From Anaerolineae bacterium (GTDB lineage: Bacteria > Chloroflexota > Anaerolineae > Promineifilales > Promineifilaceae): DNA of 64,000 nt. The position numbers and the translations under genes are program-made. The stretch spans positions 1 to 64,000 of the forward strand of contig JAHDWK010000025.1 of assembly GCA_023382655.1 (NCBI GenBank). The letters are read 5' to 3'. Below are positions 41,323-50,175 of the stretch, in pieces. Within the stretch, counting starts at the first letter, position 1. Each line of letters starts with the position of its first letter. The notes below the pieces were generated by a model. That model had not been told where the DNA came from. It did not search any database and was given only the letters and a program-made list of their open reading frames with translations.

Positions 41323-42546
41323 CTATTCTAGTAATACTCCAGCGATGGATACGAGTGAGTGATTTTGCTCGTCGGCGGGGCAGTGGTCGTAGGCGACCTG
41401 CACGCCTTCGGTGCTGCCCAGGTATTGCAGCAGCAGGTAGATGGGCGAAAAGCCACAGATGCGGTTTTGGTCTTGCACGGCCGTGATCTGCTCATAAAAA
41501 TTGGCCGCATCCCCACGAATGATCGCCTGCACCAGACGGTCATCCGCCTGGCGCAGGGCGGCGCGACGGCCGTCATCCATCGTGTATTCATCGCCAAAAG
41601 CGGGGCCGACGTGGGCAAAATCTACCGAAGCGATGGCCAACACTTTGCGTCCGACCGTTTCCTTTTTCAGCGTTTCTAATGCCGTCAGCAGCAATTCATC
41701 TTGCGCTGGATGGTGGCCGTTCATCATGAAGTGGTGGAACGAGCCAACCAACACCGGCAGCAGCGGTTTGGGCGTTTGCCCGGCTTGCTGGTAAATGTGG
41801 TGCAGCCACACGGCCGATAATTCAATTGAATGTTCGTGGCGATGGTGCAGTTCCTCGGCAAAAGCGTTGTCCGGGCCGATGGCCTCGGCCAGCCGGTCTA
41901 CCAGTTCCAGATCGGTGGGGATGATGCCGTAGGGGGTGGCGTAATGCTGGCGAGTGAGGGTGAACGTGCCCAGGCCACCTTTGTGGTCGGTGCCAAAGAT
42001 GATGACCAGGTCGGCGTCCAACACCGCCTGGCGGGCACGCTGCCACACTTTGGCGTAGACGGGGCCGCCGCGCGGGTAGTCAATGTGGGGCGAGATGAGG
42101 CCACGGCCGTGCCAGGGCTGCCAGCCGTTCAGGTCATCAGTACGGGCATACTCCGCAAACAACTGGCTCAGGCGGGTGGGTTGCTCCGGGTAGCTGGTCT
42201 TCGCCAGAGCCGGTGGGCGGCAGGGCTGGGCGCGGTATTCGTCCCGTGCGGTCGCCAGTCGCTGTTGTGAGCGGGTGTTATCCAGCAGACATGCTTCATC
42301 CAATTGCGCCAGAGCATCCAGCACCACAGTCAGTTCCAACTCCACGCCCAAATGTTGGCACAATGCCTGATGAATCTCCGCGGTGTCCCGTGACCCATCC
42401 ATAAACAGCAGCATTTGGGCCAACGCCGGCGGCATCACTAACTGGTATGGGGTTAACTGCAACGGGTCATGCAAATACCACATTTGCTGCCCCATATGGT
42501 ACACCGGTTGGTAGTCCAGCAGGCGGAGTTTGGGCTTTTCGGTCAA
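41323..42546 (-). CDS. Memo-like protein (AmmeMemoRadiSam system protein B family)
   Basis: About 407 residues. The C-terminal about 270 residues are the Memo/DUF52 fold: GLISPHIDYPRGGPVYA, FGTDHKGGLGTFTLTRQHY, HRHEHSIELSAVWL and the final FAHVGPAFGD block. The N-terminal about 120 residues (LRLLDYQPVYHMGQQMWYLHD...) are an extra domain seen in Chloroflexota homologues. In other genomes Memo is linked to AMMECR1 and a radical-SAM enzyme of unknown function; those genes are not adjacent here. The start at the TTG at 42546 is tentative, since further upstream is repeat DNA (42556-42606). Confidence 0.8.
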   Translation of the reverse strand: MTEKPKLRLLDYQPVYHMGQQMWYLHDPLQLTPYQLVMPPALAQMLLFMDGSRDTAEIHQALCQHLGVELELTVVLDALAQLDEACLLDNTRSQQRLATARDEYRAQPCRPPALAKTSYPEQPTRLSQLFAEYARTDDLNGWQPWHGRGLISPHIDYPRGGPVYAKVWQRARQAVLDADLVIIFGTDHKGGLGTFTLTRQHYATPYGIIPTDLELVDRLAEAIGPDNAFAEELHHRHEHSIELSAVWLHHIYQQAGQTPKPLLPVLVGSFHHFMMNGHHPAQDELLLTALETLKKETVGRKVLAIASVDFAHVGPAFGDEYTMDDGRRAALRQADDRLVQAIIRGDAANFYEQITAVQDQNRICGFSPIYLLLQYLGSTEGVQVAYDHCPADEQNHSLVSIAGVLLE

Positions 42547-42555
42547 GTTTGCGCT

Positions 42556-42606
42556 CTCCGTAGAGATGAGAGATGGGCAATTTCTAATCTCCAATCTCCA
42601 ATCTCA
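42556..42606. repeat. Family F repeat (ATCTCCAATCTCC)
   Basis: AATCTCCAATCTCC and GAGATGAGAGATGGG units upstream of the Memo-like gene. The same family appears at 54748-54832. Confidence 0.6.
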
Positions 42607-42672
42607 TTTTTTATTTGTCTAATTGCGTAAAACGGTTCAAACTGGGATGAGTATGGAGAGAGGAATATAAAA

Positions 42673-44178
42673 ATGCAAGCAAGAATAGAGGCTCTTATGG
42701 CAAACATTAAACTGCTGGGGTTGGTGGTGATGGTCGGGCTACTGGTAGGATGTGGCTTTGGTGAGGGGCCGATTGTGGAGGGTGATCCGGCGCCGCGGGT
42801 GACGATTACGCCTACTTCACTGCCGACAGCGGTGAACACGGCCGTACCCGCTAACACCACCACATCGCCCGACACGGCCGTAGTCGCCGATATAGTCGCC
42901 GGTGAACGCTCCATTGGCGACTCCTACGCGCCGGAATTGGGCAACACCGGCTATGATGTGTTGCGCTACACCATCCAGCTCAATCTGGACCCTGCCTTAG
43001 AATATGAATTGGACGGCGCGGTTATCATAGACGCCGTAGCCGCTCTGGATGACCTGGGCGAGATGTCGCTGGACTTCATCGGCTTTGAGATTGATGAACT
43101 GTTGGCAAACGGCCAGCCGGCCGATTTCCGCCGCGAAGAAGGTAAACTCATCATCACCTTGCCCGAACCACTGGCTTCTGAGGAACCGTTCCAGCTAACC
43201 ATTCGCTACCAGGGCGAGGCTGAACAAGAGCCATCGCCTTATGTAGGTTTTGCCAGTTGGTTGGGACTTTTTTATGCGCAGGACGATACGATTTATATCC
43301 TGTCGGAGCCGGACGGTTCGCGTTATTGGTTCCCCAATAATGATCACCCGCGCGACAAGGCAACCTATCGTTTTGAGATTACCGTACCGGAAGGAAACAC
43401 GGCTGTGGCCAACGGCCGTCTCGTCAGCGCCGAAAACAACACTTTCATCTGGGAACACAACTACCCCATGGCCTCTTACCTGGCGACCATTGTGGTGGGC
43501 GATTACGAACGGCTGGAAGGGCAATCCCCGGCGGGCATCCCGCTACGCGACTATATTTTCCCCGCCAGCCAATCCCAATTTGAACGCGCCACCGCTTCCA
43601 GCCGCGAAGCCATTGACTGGATGAGCGATTTATTTGGCGACTACCCTTACGAAGAATTTGGTTTTGTGTCCGTTCACGCGCCCGGCGTCTCTCTGGAAAC
43701 CCAGACGATGGTGCTGTTGTCTACGGGGATGTTTGACGAGCAGACGGCCGTACACGAACTGGCGCACATGTGGTTTGGCGATTGGGTCAGCCTGGATTCC
43801 TGGGGCGAAATGTGGCGCAATGAAGGCTTTGCCACCTACCTCTCTTTCCTTTGGGAATACCGTGACGACCCGGATGGGTTGGAACTGTACATGGAAGGTA
43901 TCCGCGCCTTTTTGGAAGACAACAACGAGCTGGGCAAACCACTGCGCAACCCACCCCCGGCTGAACTATTCAGCGCCTACACCTACGTCGGCGGGGCGCT
44001 CATGATCCATGAACTGCGCCAGGAAATGGGAGACGATGCTTTTTTTGCCGGTCTGAAAAATTATTTCCAGCAATACGCCCACGGCACAGCCAGCGATGAA
44101 GAATTTATCGCGGTAATGGAAGCGGCAGCCAGCAAATCGCTGGCTGCCTTTTTCAGCCGGTGGTTGGAGGGAGAGTAA
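42673..44178 (+). CDS. M1-family metallopeptidase lipoprotein
   Basis: 501 residues with lipobox LLVGC near residue 27. After a TAV/TPTS-rich linker the M1 fold shows the zinc site HELAHMWFGDW and, 18 residues after the second His, NEGFATYLSF with the third ligand Glu. The substrate-anchoring GxMEN exopeptidase motif is not recognisable; the corresponding region reads GVSLETQTM. The C-terminal armadillo-like domain of aminopeptidase N is missing or short. The enzyme may act as an extracytoplasmic peptidase or an inactive relative. ATG 42673 precedes the signal region. Confidence 0.82.
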   Translation: MQARIEALMANIKLLGLVVMVGLLVGCGFGEGPIVEGDPAPRVTITPTSLPTAVNTAVPANTTTSPDTAVVADIVAGERSIGDSYAPELGNTGYDVLRYTIQLNLDPALEYELDGAVIIDAVAALDDLGEMSLDFIGFEIDELLANGQPADFRREEGKLIITLPEPLASEEPFQLTIRYQGEAEQEPSPYVGFASWLGLFYAQDDTIYILSEPDGSRYWFPNNDHPRDKATYRFEITVPEGNTAVANGRLVSAENNTFIWEHNYPMASYLATIVVGDYERLEGQSPAGIPLRDYIFPASQSQFERATASSREAIDWMSDLFGDYPYEEFGFVSVHAPGVSLETQTMVLLSTGMFDEQTAVHELAHMWFGDWVSLDSWGEMWRNEGFATYLSFLWEYRDDPDGLELYMEGIRAFLEDNNELGKPLRNPPPAELFSAYTYVGGALMIHELRQEMGDDAFFAGLKNYFQQYAHGTASDEEFIAVMEAAASKSLAAFFSRWLEGE

Positions 44179-44197
44179 TGAACGCCAACCCTGCCTC

Positions 44198-45754
44198 TCA
44201 CCTTTCGAGGGAGGAGGTATCCATGCCTTCTTCCTGCCAGGTAGAGGGTGGGGTGAGGATTGTCTGCACTTCCTCCGCCCGCATCCGGCCAACCATACGG
44301 TTGAGTTCCCGCCCGGCGACTTCACGCCCACCCAGGCCAAAGGCCAGAGCAGCGGCCAGGGCAATGGCCCCCAGAACCAGCCCAAAGGCCAGATTGACAA
44401 TATCGTCGGCCAGCCCTAACTGGCGTAGGGCCATGGCAATAGCCAGAATGAGGATGGCGATGCGGGCGGCTATACCCCAGACACGGCCGTTGGCCCCACC
44501 GGCGCCAGCGACTACACTTTGCGCCAGATTGGCGAAGTAGAGGCCAAAGGCAATGATCACCAGCGCCAGCACCACGCGGAAGAAGAAATCTACCATCGTG
44601 GTCAAAATGAGCGAAAGCGCCGCAGAATTGAGCAGATCGGCAGCGGCCACGGCCGCAAACAGCATAATGCCCACCAGCAGCAGATAACCCACCAGTTGCG
44701 AGGGGGTGCGCGTTCCGGTGTAAATGATGCCCAGAGAGGCGGGCCAGCGATCAAAACCAATACCGCTGAGGACATCCACCACCAACCCCATCACCAGCCG
44801 GGCAATGAAGTAGGCAATAACCAACACCAGCACAGCGCCGACGAAGGAGGGGATGGCCGTCAGGATGATGGTGAGCATGGAGATAGCCGGCACCGAAATA
44901 GCGGCAATATCCAGCGCATCCAGAGCGGCAATGAGGATGATGAGCATAACGATGGCATAGGTTATGGTGCCCAGCAGCCGGGAAAGCGATTGTTCGCCGC
45001 GCAACCCTACCCGTTCACCCAGGCTGTCTACCACGCGGATGGCCGCCAGCAGGCTGGTGACAAGCTGGCGCAGCACCCGCGCCAGCAGCCAGCCCACCAC
45101 AAAGATGACGATGGCCGAGACGATGTTAGGCAGGTAAGTGAAGAAGGCAGCAGTCGCCTGTTGGAATGGTTCCGACACGGCCGTAACCCCCAACGCCTCC
45201 AATATCGCCGGGATAAACAGCAGGATGATAAGCCAGAACACAGTCACGCCTAATGATTCGCTGATGGAGACCTGTTCCCCTTCGCGCAGCGCCCCGTGTT
45301 GGGTCATGCGCTCATCCAGCTTCGCCATAGCGCTAACTCTTATCACAATCGCCTTGAAAATGACGGCCAGCACCCAGGCCAACAAGAGCAGCAGCAGGGC
45401 CGAAATGAGACCTGGCAGGAAATCGCTGGTAATACGAATCAACAAGGGGTTAATGGCTGCGGCCACAATCACCAAATTCAACCGTTCCACCACAGCCACA
45501 AAGACAAAGATGAGCAATATCCAAAATACGACGGTGGCGATCAGGTTCTCCAGATTGACTTCTGGTAGACCAAAGTCCCGGCTGAAACGGGTAGCCACCC
45601 GCTCATTCAGCCTGACGCGCTGCAACAAACGGCGCAGCAACCCCGCTATCAGCCGGGCCACCACGTAACCGACGATGAGGATAACCAACGCGGCCAACAG
45701 GTTAACCAGGTTGTTACCCAACGTGTTCACGAGAAAATCTTGAAATCTGTCCAT
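44198..45754 (-). CDS. TM-helix-repeat membrane protein (mechanosensitive-channel-like)
   Basis: 518 residues. Conserved-TM-helix (PF05552-type) repeats such as LVNLLAALVILIVGYVVARLIA, LPNIVSAIVIFVVGWLLARVL, IPSFVGAVLVLVIAYFIARLV and a fourth at VDFFFRVVLALVIIAFGLYF, each followed by a short amphipathic segment. A classical MscS beta domain was not recognised. Such proteins are annotated as mechanosensitive-channel or CmpX-like. AAGGAG is six bases upstream of ATG 45754. Confidence 0.8.
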   Translation of the reverse strand: MDRFQDFLVNTLGNNLVNLLAALVILIVGYVVARLIAGLLRRLLQRVRLNERVATRFSRDFGLPEVNLENLIATVVFWILLIFVFVAVVERLNLVIVAAAINPLLIRITSDFLPGLISALLLLLLAWVLAVIFKAIVIRVSAMAKLDERMTQHGALREGEQVSISESLGVTVFWLIILLFIPAILEALGVTAVSEPFQQATAAFFTYLPNIVSAIVIFVVGWLLARVLRQLVTSLLAAIRVVDSLGERVGLRGEQSLSRLLGTITYAIVMLIILIAALDALDIAAISVPAISMLTIILTAIPSFVGAVLVLVIAYFIARLVMGLVVDVLSGIGFDRWPASLGIIYTGTRTPSQLVGYLLLVGIMLFAAVAAADLLNSAALSLILTTMVDFFFRVVLALVIIAFGLYFANLAQSVVAGAGGANGRVWGIAARIAILILAIAMALRQLGLADDIVNLAFGLVLGAIALAAALAFGLGGREVAGRELNRMVGRMRAEEVQTILTPPSTWQEEGMDTSSLER

Positions 45755-45779
45755 TTTATTCTCCTTATTCACCTTAACA

Positions 45780-45828
45780 GACCGAAGTCCAATTACTGAT
45801 TACAAATTACCGATCACGGACAAAGTGG
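45780..45828. repeat. Family A repeat at the FHA gene stop
   Basis: CGAAGTCCAATTACTGATTA and TTACCGATCACGGA. On the minus strand the FHA stop codon reads CCGTGATCGGTAATTTG, so it is inside the element. Confidence 0.65.
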
Positions 45829-46500
45829 ATTAAATCCCAGTGGCCCCAAAACCAGTTCCCACAACGGCCGTAACCCACCACAGTACAGAAGCTGCCCCTG
45901 CTGGTAGCTGTCCAGGACGACGAGCAACAGACCACAACAGCAGGTGAGCAGCACCAACGCCAGCACACAGCCAAGCGCCAGCCGGTTACTCCGGCGGCCT
46001 GGTTGGGCGTCATCGGCGAGCAGGTATTGGTCTTGAGAGTGAGGCGCGACAAGCGGTGATCGGGGAGGTGGTATGACCGGGGGCAGATCGGCCGTATCTT
46101 CGTCCTCCAGGTGAATGGGGGGCGAGGGCATCGTCTGGTGGGGCACGGCCGTCTGGTAAAAAAGCAGGCTAACCGTATCGCCAAACTCAATCCGGTCGCC
46201 GTGGCGTAACGGGGTGACCCCGGTGCAGCGCTGGCCGTTGACAAAGGTGCCATTGGTGCTGCCCAGGTCAGACACGGTAAAGCTGTTGCCCTGCTGCACA
46301 ATCTGGGCGTGCCGTCGTGACATCTCCGGGTCATTGATCACAATTTCATTTTGGGGGGAACGGCCGATGGTGTTGGTGACGGCCGTGATGTCATATCGCT
46401 TGTCTGGCGCTGGCCCGCGTTCCAACACCACATAGGCGGTTGTGCCCTGAGATGGTACGGGTGATGGTCCCGGTGGGGGGCTTAAAGTGAAGTCGCTCAT
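45814..46500 (-). CDS. FHA-domain membrane protein
   Basis: 228 residues. FHA phosphothreonine-binding domain (about 20-110): TNTIGRSPQNEIVINDPEMS then RRHAQIV and SDLGSTNGTFVNGQRC, with the conserved GR, SRRH and NG residues. A Pro-rich linker leads to one TM helix near 170-200 (LALGCVLALVLLTCCCGLLLVV). It probably reads phosphorylation by a Ser/Thr kinase, and the multidomain kinase at 11-15 kb is a candidate partner (inference). AGGAGG five bases before ATG 46500 fixes the start. Confidence 0.88.
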   Translation of the reverse strand: MSDFTLSPPPGPSPVPSQGTTAYVVLERGPAPDKRYDITAVTNTIGRSPQNEIVINDPEMSRRHAQIVQQGNSFTVSDLGSTNGTFVNGQRCTGVTPLRHGDRIEFGDTVSLLFYQTAVPHQTMPSPPIHLEDEDTADLPPVIPPPRSPLVAPHSQDQYLLADDAQPGRRSNRLALGCVLALVLLTCCCGLLLVVLDSYQQGQLLYCGGLRPLWELVLGPLGFNPLCP

Positions 46501-46684
46501 CCATTCCTCCTGTGACGGCGTTATGGGAGTATAAAAAGAAAGTGGGCAAGTGTGCAAGTGACAGGTATCACCATTGTAGGGGCGAGGCAGTTGGGTGATT
46601 GTTGGTCTGGCGAGGCAAGGTTTTGCCCAACTGCCTCGCCCTTGTGGTTGGCGATTTTCCTGTTGGCGATTATCATTCAGCCTC

Positions 46685-48637
46685 ATGAATGGTGAAATTG
46701 CTCCTTATGGTTCCTGGAAATCTCCTATTACTTCCGATTTGATTGTGGCCGGTTCAATTGGACTGGGTGAAATTCAATTAGATGGGGAAGCGATTTATTG
46801 GTTAGAAATGCGGCCGTCAGAAAACGGCCGTAGCGCCCTGGTGAAGTGGACACCTGACGGTGGCCGTGCCGGACGCATCGAAGAGATGAGCGCCGCCGGG
46901 TTCAACGCCCGTACCCTGGTGCATGAATATGGCGGTGGCTCTTACGCCGTCCATAACGAGGCCCTTTATTTCAGCAACTTCATTGACCAGCGTGTCTATG
47001 TGCAATACCCCTATGCCGAACCAGAACCGCTGACGGCCAGTGAAAAACTGTGTTTTGCCGACGGTGTGGTGGATGCCCGCCGCGGCCGGATGATCTGCAT
47101 CCGCGAGGCGCACCTGACGCCAGGGGAAGAAGCAGTCAACTCACTGGTCAGCCTGAATCTGGATGGCAATGATGAAATTGGCGAGACGCTGGCAGCGGGT
47201 AATGATTTTTATGCTTCACCCTGCCTCAGTCCGGACGGCCAAAAGCTGGCCTGGCTGACCTGGCGGCACCCCAACATGCCCTGGGATGGCACAGAACTGT
47301 GGGTGGGGGAGCTAGATGAAACGGGCACAGCCGTGCACCATCTCACCCTCGTCGCCGGTGGTAAAGACGAATCCATCTTCCAACCGAAATGGTCGCCCGA
47401 TGGCACGTTGTACTTTGTCTCTGACCGCAGCAATTGGTGGAATTTGTACCGCTGGCAGGGTGGGCAGGTAGAGGCAGTGTGCCCTATGCCCGCCGAATTT
47501 GGCCTGCCGCAGTGGGTTTTCCGCATGTCCACCTATGGTTTTGCCGACGCGCACACCATTATTTGCGCCTACACCCAGGATGGGGTGTGGCGACTGGCCC
47601 GCCTGGATGTGACCAGCGGTCAATTGGAGGATTTCGATCTGCCTTTTACCGACATTGGTTCGGTGCAGGTGGGGGCGGGGTTTGTGGCTTTTGTGGGTGG
47701 TTCGGCCATACGGCCGTCGTCCGTCATCCGGCTGGATTTGCAAACCGCACAATGGCAGGTGTTACGCCAATCAACCCAACTTACGGTAGACGCTGCGTAC
47801 CTTTCCTCGCCGCAGGCCATTGTATTCCCCACCGCCAACGGTCTGACGGCGCACGCCATTTATTACCCGCCGCAAAACCGGGATTTCACGGCCCCGGTTG
47901 ACGAAAAGCCACCGCTGCTAACCCTGAGCCATGGCGGCCCCACCAGCGCCGCCAAAGCGACGCTTAACCTGGGCATCCAATACTTCACCAGCCGGGGTTT
48001 TGCCGTGGTGGATGTGAATTATGGGGGCAGCACGGGTTACGGCCGTGACTATCGCCAACGTCTGAACGGCACCTGGGGCATTGTGGATACGCAAGATTGC
48101 GCCAACGCCGCCCACTATCTGGTGGCGCAAGGGCTGGCCGACGAACGCCGTTTAGCCATTCGCGGGGGCAGCGCCGGCGGCTATACCACCCTATGCGCTA
48201 TCACCTTTGATGATACCTTCACGGCCGGCGCCAGTCATTTTGGTATCAGCGACCTGGAAGCGATGACCATTGAAACGCACAAATTTGAGTCCCGTTATCT
48301 GGATACACTCATTGCTTCCTACCCGGAAGGCAAGGAAGTTTATGTGCAACGTTCCCCCATTCACTTCATTGACCAGATCAACTGCGCCCTGATTCTGTTC
48401 CAGGGTTTGGAAGATAAAATAGTGCCGCCCAACCAGGCAGAGATGATGTTTGAGGCGCTCAAAGCCAAGGGGCTGCCGGTGGCCTATGTGCCTTTTGCCG
48501 GGGAGCAGCATGGTTTCCGCCGCGCCGATAACATTAAACGAGCGTTGGATGGTGAACTCTATTTTTACAGCCGGGTGTTTGGCTTTGCCCTGGCGGAGCC
48601 GGTGAAGCCCGTAGAGATCGAGAATTTGCCAGAGTAG
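46685..48637 (+). CDS. S9-family serine peptidase (prolyl oligopeptidase-like)
   Basis: 650 residues. A beta-propeller N-terminal part (about 1-390, with ASPCLSPDGQKLAWLTWRH, FQPKWSPDGTLYFVSDRSN) and a C-terminal alpha/beta-hydrolase domain. Catalytic Ser in RGGSAGGYTTL, Asp in FQGLEDKIVPP, His in GEQHGFRR. Dipeptidyl/acylaminoacyl-peptidase type, cytosolic (no signal peptide). The region upstream of ATG 46685 is divergent from the FHA gene. Confidence 0.9.
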   Translation: MNGEIAPYGSWKSPITSDLIVAGSIGLGEIQLDGEAIYWLEMRPSENGRSALVKWTPDGGRAGRIEEMSAAGFNARTLVHEYGGGSYAVHNEALYFSNFIDQRVYVQYPYAEPEPLTASEKLCFADGVVDARRGRMICIREAHLTPGEEAVNSLVSLNLDGNDEIGETLAAGNDFYASPCLSPDGQKLAWLTWRHPNMPWDGTELWVGELDETGTAVHHLTLVAGGKDESIFQPKWSPDGTLYFVSDRSNWWNLYRWQGGQVEAVCPMPAEFGLPQWVFRMSTYGFADAHTIICAYTQDGVWRLARLDVTSGQLEDFDLPFTDIGSVQVGAGFVAFVGGSAIRPSSVIRLDLQTAQWQVLRQSTQLTVDAAYLSSPQAIVFPTANGLTAHAIYYPPQNRDFTAPVDEKPPLLTLSHGGPTSAAKATLNLGIQYFTSRGFAVVDVNYGGSTGYGRDYRQRLNGTWGIVDTQDCANAAHYLVAQGLADERRLAIRGGSAGGYTTLCAITFDDTFTAGASHFGISDLEAMTIETHKFESRYLDTLIASYPEGKEVYVQRSPIHFIDQINCALILFQGLEDKIVPPNQAEMMFEALKAKGLPVAYVPFAGEQHGFRRADNIKRALDGELYFYSRVFGFALAEPVKPVEIENLPE

Positions 48638-48811
48638 ACTGATCTCTTTGGAGATGGTTTGCGCCTGCAAGTAGTGGGCAATTTGTTGGGGGATGTCGCC
48701 GGGGGCACGGCCGTACACCTTGGCTGCCATTCCCTGCCCGTACCTCCGCCCGAATTACGGCCAGAAATGGCCGGTTGGGTGCAATCGCTCCTGACATCAA
48801 ACAATCGTTAA
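48638..48811 (+). other. Open frame after the S9 stop codon, possible gene remnant
   Basis: Directly after the TAG of the S9 gene and in the same frame lie 57 open codons ending at 48809-48811, with protein-like text such as LQVVGNLLGDVAGG and LPVPPPELRPEMAGWVQSLL. No start codon or ribosome-binding site supports a gene. It could be the 3' remnant of a decayed gene. Confidence 0.25.
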
Positions 48812-50070
48812 CGGCCAATATCGCGGCGATAGAGGATGCCCTCGAAGTGGATTTTTTGCACGGCCGTATACACACGACTTACGGCCGTACCCAAATCCTC
48901 CCCCCTTCCACTCACCGCCAGCACCCGACCCCCGTTGGTGACAATCTGTCCCTCGCTCATTTTTGTGCCTGCATGAAACGCCAATATATCCTCTGATATA
49001 CTGTCTAATCCGGTGATGGGCAGCCCTTTGGGGTAATTACCGGGGTACCCAGGAGAGGCTAACACCACAGTGACACACGCACCACTGTGAAAGCTTACCA
49101 TTTCCGGCGACAAACGCCCTTCGATGCAAGCCAGCATGATTTCCGCCAGGTCTCCATCCAACATGGGTAAAACCACCTGGGTTTCCGGGTCGCCAAAACG
49201 GCAGTTGAATTCGACGACTTTAGGGCCTACGGCCGTCAGCATTAATCCCGCATACAACACCCCCACATATGGCATCCCCCGTTCGGCCATGCCCCGAATG
49301 ATAGGGTGGACAACAGTCGTCATGATTTCGTCAATCAACTCTGGCGTCACATCCGGCGGTGGCGCGTATGCACCCATGCCGCCGGTGTTGGGGCCTTGAT
49401 CACCATCGTAGATACGTTTATGGTCACGGGCGGGCAGCAGGGGTACGGCCGTGACCCCATCCGTTAGCACCAACAGGGACAACTCCGGCCCGGCCATGCG
49501 CTCTTCAATCAACACCTCATCCCCGGCCATCCCAAATGCCCGATCCAGCATGATTTCCTGCAAGGCGCTTTCCGCCTGCGCCGTGTCATCACACACAATC
49601 ACCCCTTTGCCCGCCGCCAACCCACTGGCCTTAATCACCGCCGGGCCGAGATTCTGCGCCAGATAATCCCGCGCCTCTTCGTAATCGGTGAAGATGGCAG
49701 CGCGGGCGGTGGGAATCCCCATCTCCTGCATGAACGTTTTGGCAAACGCCTTCGACGCTTCCAACTGGGCGGCGGTCTGCGTGGGGCCAAAGATCGGCAA
49801 CCCGGCAGCTTGAAATTGGTCAACAATACCCTGAGCCAGGGGAACTTCGGGGCCAACAACAGCCAATCCAATCCCGTTCTCCTGAACAAAAGCAATCAAC
49901 CCGGCAAAATCATCCTCCGCAATGGGTACATTTTCGGCCACCAAAGATGTGCCCGCATTCCCCGGCGCGACAAACACCCGCCCCACCAGCGGCGACTGCC
50001 CTAACTTCCATGCCAACGCATGTTCACGGCCGCCGCTGCCAATAACAAGCACAGAAATTTTTTCAATCAT
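48808..50070 (-). CDS. purD: Phosphoribosylamine-glycine ligase
   Basis: 420 residues. Catalyses step 2 of purine synthesis, forming GAR from phosphoribosylamine, glycine and ATP. N-domain VLVIGSGGREHALAW, APGNAGT; ATP-grasp motifs PAVIKASGLAAGKGV, ERMAGPELSLLVLTDG, HKRIYDGDQGPNTGGMGAYAP and EFNCRFGDPETQ. Complete and of normal length. ATG 50070 is chosen; the longer frame upstream translates a repeat (family I, 50093-50130). Last gene of the purine cluster. Confidence 0.96.
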   Translation of the reverse strand: MIEKISVLVIGSGGREHALAWKLGQSPLVGRVFVAPGNAGTSLVAENVPIAEDDFAGLIAFVQENGIGLAVVGPEVPLAQGIVDQFQAAGLPIFGPTQTAAQLEASKAFAKTFMQEMGIPTARAAIFTDYEEARDYLAQNLGPAVIKASGLAAGKGVIVCDDTAQAESALQEIMLDRAFGMAGDEVLIEERMAGPELSLLVLTDGVTAVPLLPARDHKRIYDGDQGPNTGGMGAYAPPPDVTPELIDEIMTTVVHPIIRGMAERGMPYVGVLYAGLMLTAVGPKVVEFNCRFGDPETQVVLPMLDGDLAEIMLACIEGRLSPEMVSFHSGACVTVVLASPGYPGNYPKGLPITGLDSISEDILAFHAGTKMSEGQIVTNGGRVLAVSGRGEDLGTAVSRVYTAVQKIHFEGILYRRDIGR

Positions 50071-50084
50071 TCCACCCCCACTCA

Positions 50085-50172
50085 CTCTGCCAAAAGATTC
50101 CTCGCTCCGCAGACTTCGCTCGGAATGACATTTCATCATTCATAATTCATCCTTCATCATTCCTAATTCCCA
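50085..50172. repeat. Family I and E repeats between purF and purD
   Basis: A CGGAATGACA-ending element with GATTCCTCGCTCCGCAGACT (family I, 50093-50130) and then CATCATTCATAATTCATCC-type units (family E). Family E units also occur at 24298-24330 and inside purL near 58480. Confidence 0.7.
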
Positions 50173-50175
50173 ACA

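Noticed and set aside
46501-46686. N-terminal extension of the FHA frame
   Set aside because: A strong AGGAGG ribosome-binding site supports ATG 46500; the extension lacks domain content.
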